The notes under the pieces were generated by a model. That model ran no database searches. It was not told the DNA's origin and was given only the letters and a program-made list of their open reading frames with translations. This document shows positions 4,733 through 7,212 of a stretch of 7,212 bases of DNA, piece after piece. The translations under genes were made by a program, and so were the position numbers. Each line of letters starts with the position of its first letter. Position 1 is the first letter of the stretch. Source of the DNA: an uncultured bacterium (GTDB taxonomy: Bacteria; Patescibacteriota; Microgenomatia; UBA1406; GWC2-37-13). The stretch lies in contig CALESU010000136.1 of NCBI GenBank assembly GCA_937914905.1, positions 1-7,212 on the forward strand, read 5' to 3'.

Positions 4733-7212
4733 TCCAAAGGTTCGGAAAACACCAAGCAATTCTTGCAATTGCATTGCTCATATTCCTCGAATGTATTTTG
4801 TTTATAAGAAACTATGTTCCGGGAACATTCCTTATTGGATGGGACAATGTTTTTCCCGAATTGAATCTGGGATACAATCTCAAAATGAATTTGTTTTCGG
4901 TGTGGCAAGAATACCGAGGACTTGGCGTGCAAGACACAATGGCACATGCAGCAAATCTCGGACATACGCTTCTTATCGGCCTTCTCAGAATACTCCTTCC
5001 TGAGGATGTAACGCGCTACCTATTCCACTCGCTCATGCACCTTGCAGGAGGAATGGGAATGTTCATTCTCATCCATCGAACATTCAAAAAATCGGTATTT
5101 CTTGCGCTATTTGGGGCAATGTTCTATCAGTACAATATGGGCACCATTCAGATGTTTTATGCCCCGTTTGAAGCGTTTTCCGCGCATTTTGCCGCACTTC
5201 CCTGGCTCGTTTATGCCGTGTTTACCGCGCTTGATCAACGTAATTTTCGATCATACACACTTCTTTTTATTGTAAGCGTTTTGACTACTCCTCAGTCTCT
5301 CATTCCGACGTTATTTATCGCATATTCTGCCGTGCTTGGTTCAATTTTGCTCGTTTTTCTTCTGAACAAGAGACGAGAAGCGATTAAACCAATACTTCTC
5401 ATCGGAGTAATTACGCTAACTGCAAATGCATTTTGGCTTTTCCCGTTTGTTCATGGAGCTTTATATCAGGGAAAAACAGTTTCTCAAACCAAGATAAATC
5501 AACTTTCATCGCCGGTAATTTTCGAACGAAATAATTTCAGAGGGACACTTCTGGATGTTCTCACCTTGAGAGGGTTTATGCTCGACACAACCGAAGATGA
5601 TCTTGAAAAAAATCAAGTGTATATCATGAGGGAGTGGATCGATCATAGCAATACTCCTCCGATAGTTATACTACAGCTTGTTTTTGTGGGGTTCATGCTC
5701 TTTGGAGTATCAAAAACAGGACATGATGTCATGACAAAAAAAACGCATGCGAAAGAACTTTTTTTACTTCCCGTCTTTCTCTTTGCATTTGTTATGCTTG
5801 GTACCCGGATCCCCATTTTGGGGATAATAAGCACGTTGATTCGGGATCACGTACCTCTTTTTGGTGAAGCATTCCGATTTCCCTTTACCAAATTTATCCT
5901 TGTCTTCTCCCTTATCTACACAGTCTTTGCCGTGAGGGGTTTTGAGATCGTTTTGGAAATGGTGAGCCATGCTTCACGCTTTGTCGAGCGAGTGAAATTT
6001 CTCGTCCCTCTTGCCGTATTAATTATTGCTCTCCCTCTATTTGCCGGCAAAATGTATTATTCAGTCGAAAGATTGAATATTCCAAAAGAGTATTTTGATG
6101 CCATTGAGTTTTTCAAAAATGAGCCTCCCGACCGAAGAGTCATGACTCTACCTCAGACGAGTTTTTGGAATTGGCTGTTCTATTCATGGGGTGCACGCGG
6201 CTCAGGATTTGCCTGGTACGGCATCCCGCAAGCACAGCTTGAAAGGCCTTTTGATCCGTGGAGCAATTTTAATGAACAATATACCAATGAGCTCTTATTT
6301 GCTCTTCAAACTGAAGATGCAGAGCAATTAGCGCGTGTGATAAGCAAGTATGACATTAGCTATATCTTGTTGGATGGATATAGAGGGCATAATCACAAAC
6401 TCCAATACGAAGATAAAATTACTCCTTTTATCCAAAAAGTGTTTCCTGATGTATCAATACATACCTTCGGGAAATTGATCGTTTATCAATTGCCTGTCAA
6501 AGAATATGTAGCGATAAAACATGACCTGACTCAATTGGGTTCGCAATGGAAGTATAACTGGAACGATATTCCATATGAGGAGTATGGCGATTATTTTTAC
6601 AGCGCTGATTGGGATGTAGCGTACCTCGTGCCGACTCTTTTTACCAATAAAACTCAAGCTGATCTTGAATTTGATTTTTCCATTCAAAAGAACGCCTTGC
6701 GAATCACGCCGCACCAATCACTATCCGTTCCTGATGTGAAAGCGCAATATACGCTCGCTAATGAAGTGAGTTCTCAAACTGATCCATTGATGCTTGTACA
6801 TTTTTCCCAGATTGACGACACTCTTCAGATTGATAGCTTCCCGATTACGATATCGCTTGGAGGACAATCAACTACACAATCGGAGATTGTCAAGGAATCC
6901 TTCGCGCTTTTACCCAATGACCAACTTGAAAGCGTTTCTGTCAATGGCGAAAGTATTGATTTATTACAAACTCCCTATGCATTTATCTATAAGGGGGCAA
7001 ATAATACCCTCACCATGCGTTACGTAAGTGGGAAATTACAGACAAAAGAATATATTCCTGCGATTGCTACACAGCAAAGAAGTATTGAAATTGAAGGTAA
7101 GAATTCTATTTCTATATCATTCGAGATACCACTCGTAAGTGAACCGAATTGGCAAAAAAATAACATATTTGAAGATAAAACGTACCAAATTGAATCCCCA
7201 TGCATCGAGCAG
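4717..7212 (+). CDS. large GT-C-like membrane protein with an extracytoplasmic domain, 3' end cut
   Basis: The frame runs 832 codons from the ATG at 4717 to the window edge without a stop, so the gene is partial. The start overlaps the previous gene by 16 bases, with no Shine-Dalgarno, suggesting translational coupling. Hydrophobic segments lie at about residues 12-30, 85-95, 105-120, 126-140, 155-170, 180-216, 225-245, 315-330, 348-362, 390-405 and 428-443. The first outer loop holds G-W-D-N-V-F-P-E (41-48), whose D43 and E48 may play the acidic role seen in GT-C enzymes. F-R-F-P (386-389) matches the late motif of YfhO-like proteins. From about 445 to the edge lies a soluble, outward-facing domain: first alpha/beta (Y-D-I-S-Y-I-L-L-D, 545-553), then beta-rich after about 640. 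Candidates are an AftD-like arabinofuranosyltransferase or a YfhO-like sugar transferase. The family assignment comes from layout, not from a specific signature. Confidence 0.8.
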   Translation, partial: MAQRLIQRFGKHQAILAIALLIFLECILFIRNYVPGTFLIGWDNVFPELNLGYNLKMNLFSVWQEYRGLGVQDTMAHAANLGHTLLIGLLRILLPEDVTRYLFHSLMHLAGGMGMFILIHRTFKKSVFLALFGAMFYQYNMGTIQMFYAPFEAFSAHFAALPWLVYAVFTALDQRNFRSYTLLFIVSVLTTPQSLIPTLFIAYSAVLGSILLVFLLNKRREAIKPILLIGVITLTANAFWLFPFVHGALYQGKTVSQTKINQLSSPVIFERNNFRGTLLDVLTLRGFMLDTTEDDLEKNQVYIMREWIDHSNTPPIVILQLVFVGFMLFGVSKTGHDVMTKKTHAKELFLLPVFLFAFVMLGTRIPILGIISTLIRDHVPLFGEAFRFPFTKFILVFSLIYTVFAVRGFEIVLEMVSHASRFVERVKFLVPLAVLIIALPLFAGKMYYSVERLNIPKEYFDAIEFFKNEPPDRRVMTLPQTSFWNWLFYSWGARGSGFAWYGIPQAQLERPFDPWSNFNEQYTNELLFALQTEDAEQLARVISKYDISYILLDGYRGHNHKLQYEDKITPFIQKVFPDVSIHTFGKLIVYQLPVKEYVAIKHDLTQLGSQWKYNWNDIPYEEYGDYFYSADWDVAYLVPTLFTNKTQADLEFDFSIQKNALRITPHQSLSVPDVKAQYTLANEVSSQTDPLMLVHFSQIDDTLQIDSFPITISLGGQSTTQSEIVKESFALLPNDQLESVSVNGESIDLLQTPYAFIYKGANNTLTMRYVSGKLQTKEYIPAIATQQRSIEIEGKNSISISFEIPLVSEPNWQKNNIFEDKTYQIESPCIEQ

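Noticed and set aside
1..7212. UGA recoding, suggested by the absence of TGA among the five visible stops
   Set aside because: Five stops are too few, and the proteins are full-length and coherent under the standard code with no need to read through any TGA.
1..7212. CRISPR array, tRNA, rRNA, insertion sequence
   Set aside because: No regularly spaced repeats, no cloverleaf with a T-loop GTTCGAAT-type sequence, no rRNA-like stretches and no transposase motifs were seen on either strand.

Overview
The window looks like a bacterial chromosome or a binned contig with two parts that differ in style. The left part (1-1810) holds a tiny coiled-coil-like gene (24-182) and a G+C-rich gene for an exported protein (626-1567). 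Both have a near-perfect Shine-Dalgarno sequence. The right part (1841-7212) is A+T-richer: a small membrane-anchored protein, a GT2 glycosyltransferase and two large polytopic membrane proteins of GT-C/YfhO-like layout, packed as one co-directional cluster. None of these four starts has a Shine-Dalgarno sequence. Small single-TM proteins, starts without Shine-Dalgarno, and pairs of large GT-C-like membrane proteins beside a GT2 enzyme are a style I associate with Patescibacteria (CPR). That assignment is an inference with modest confidence. All visible stops are TAA or TAG, and the reading frames make sense under the standard code.

Layout. 24-182: small helical protein. 183-625: 443 bases without a convincing gene. 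They hold a pyrimidine-rich tract, a textbook sigma-70 promoter with extended -10 (236-264), and a leader of about 355 nt. The leader contains a stem-loop at the predicted 5' end, a hairpin at 368-408, two mutually exclusive stems at 454-519, further hairpins at 521-572, and a small hairpin (608-620) that holds the Shine-Dalgarno of the next gene. 626-1567: secreted or surface protein of unknown function with four cysteines, possibly two similar halves. 1588-1807: an unbroken run of stem-loops (three short GC-rich hairpins, a junction-like fold and a 48-nt hairpin) without the T-runs of intrinsic terminators. 1841-2050: small TM protein. 2066-3004: GT2 enzyme. 3019-3037: possible leaderless promoter. 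3038-4732 and 4717 to the window end: the two membrane proteins; the second is the largest gene here and is cut by the right edge.

How it fits together. The right-hand cluster reads as cell-envelope glycan assembly. The GT2 enzyme would transfer a sugar from a nucleotide- or lipid-linked donor on the cytoplasmic side, and the two GT-C-like proteins would act on lipid-linked sugars at the outer face. The left-hand unit looks like a strongly expressed exported protein whose mRNA is structured at both ends. The most notable possibility is that the leader (271-620) is an undescribed cis-regulatory RNA and that 1588-1807 is a structured 3' UTR or stand-alone RNA. All foldings were read by eye; no energies or homology searches were run.
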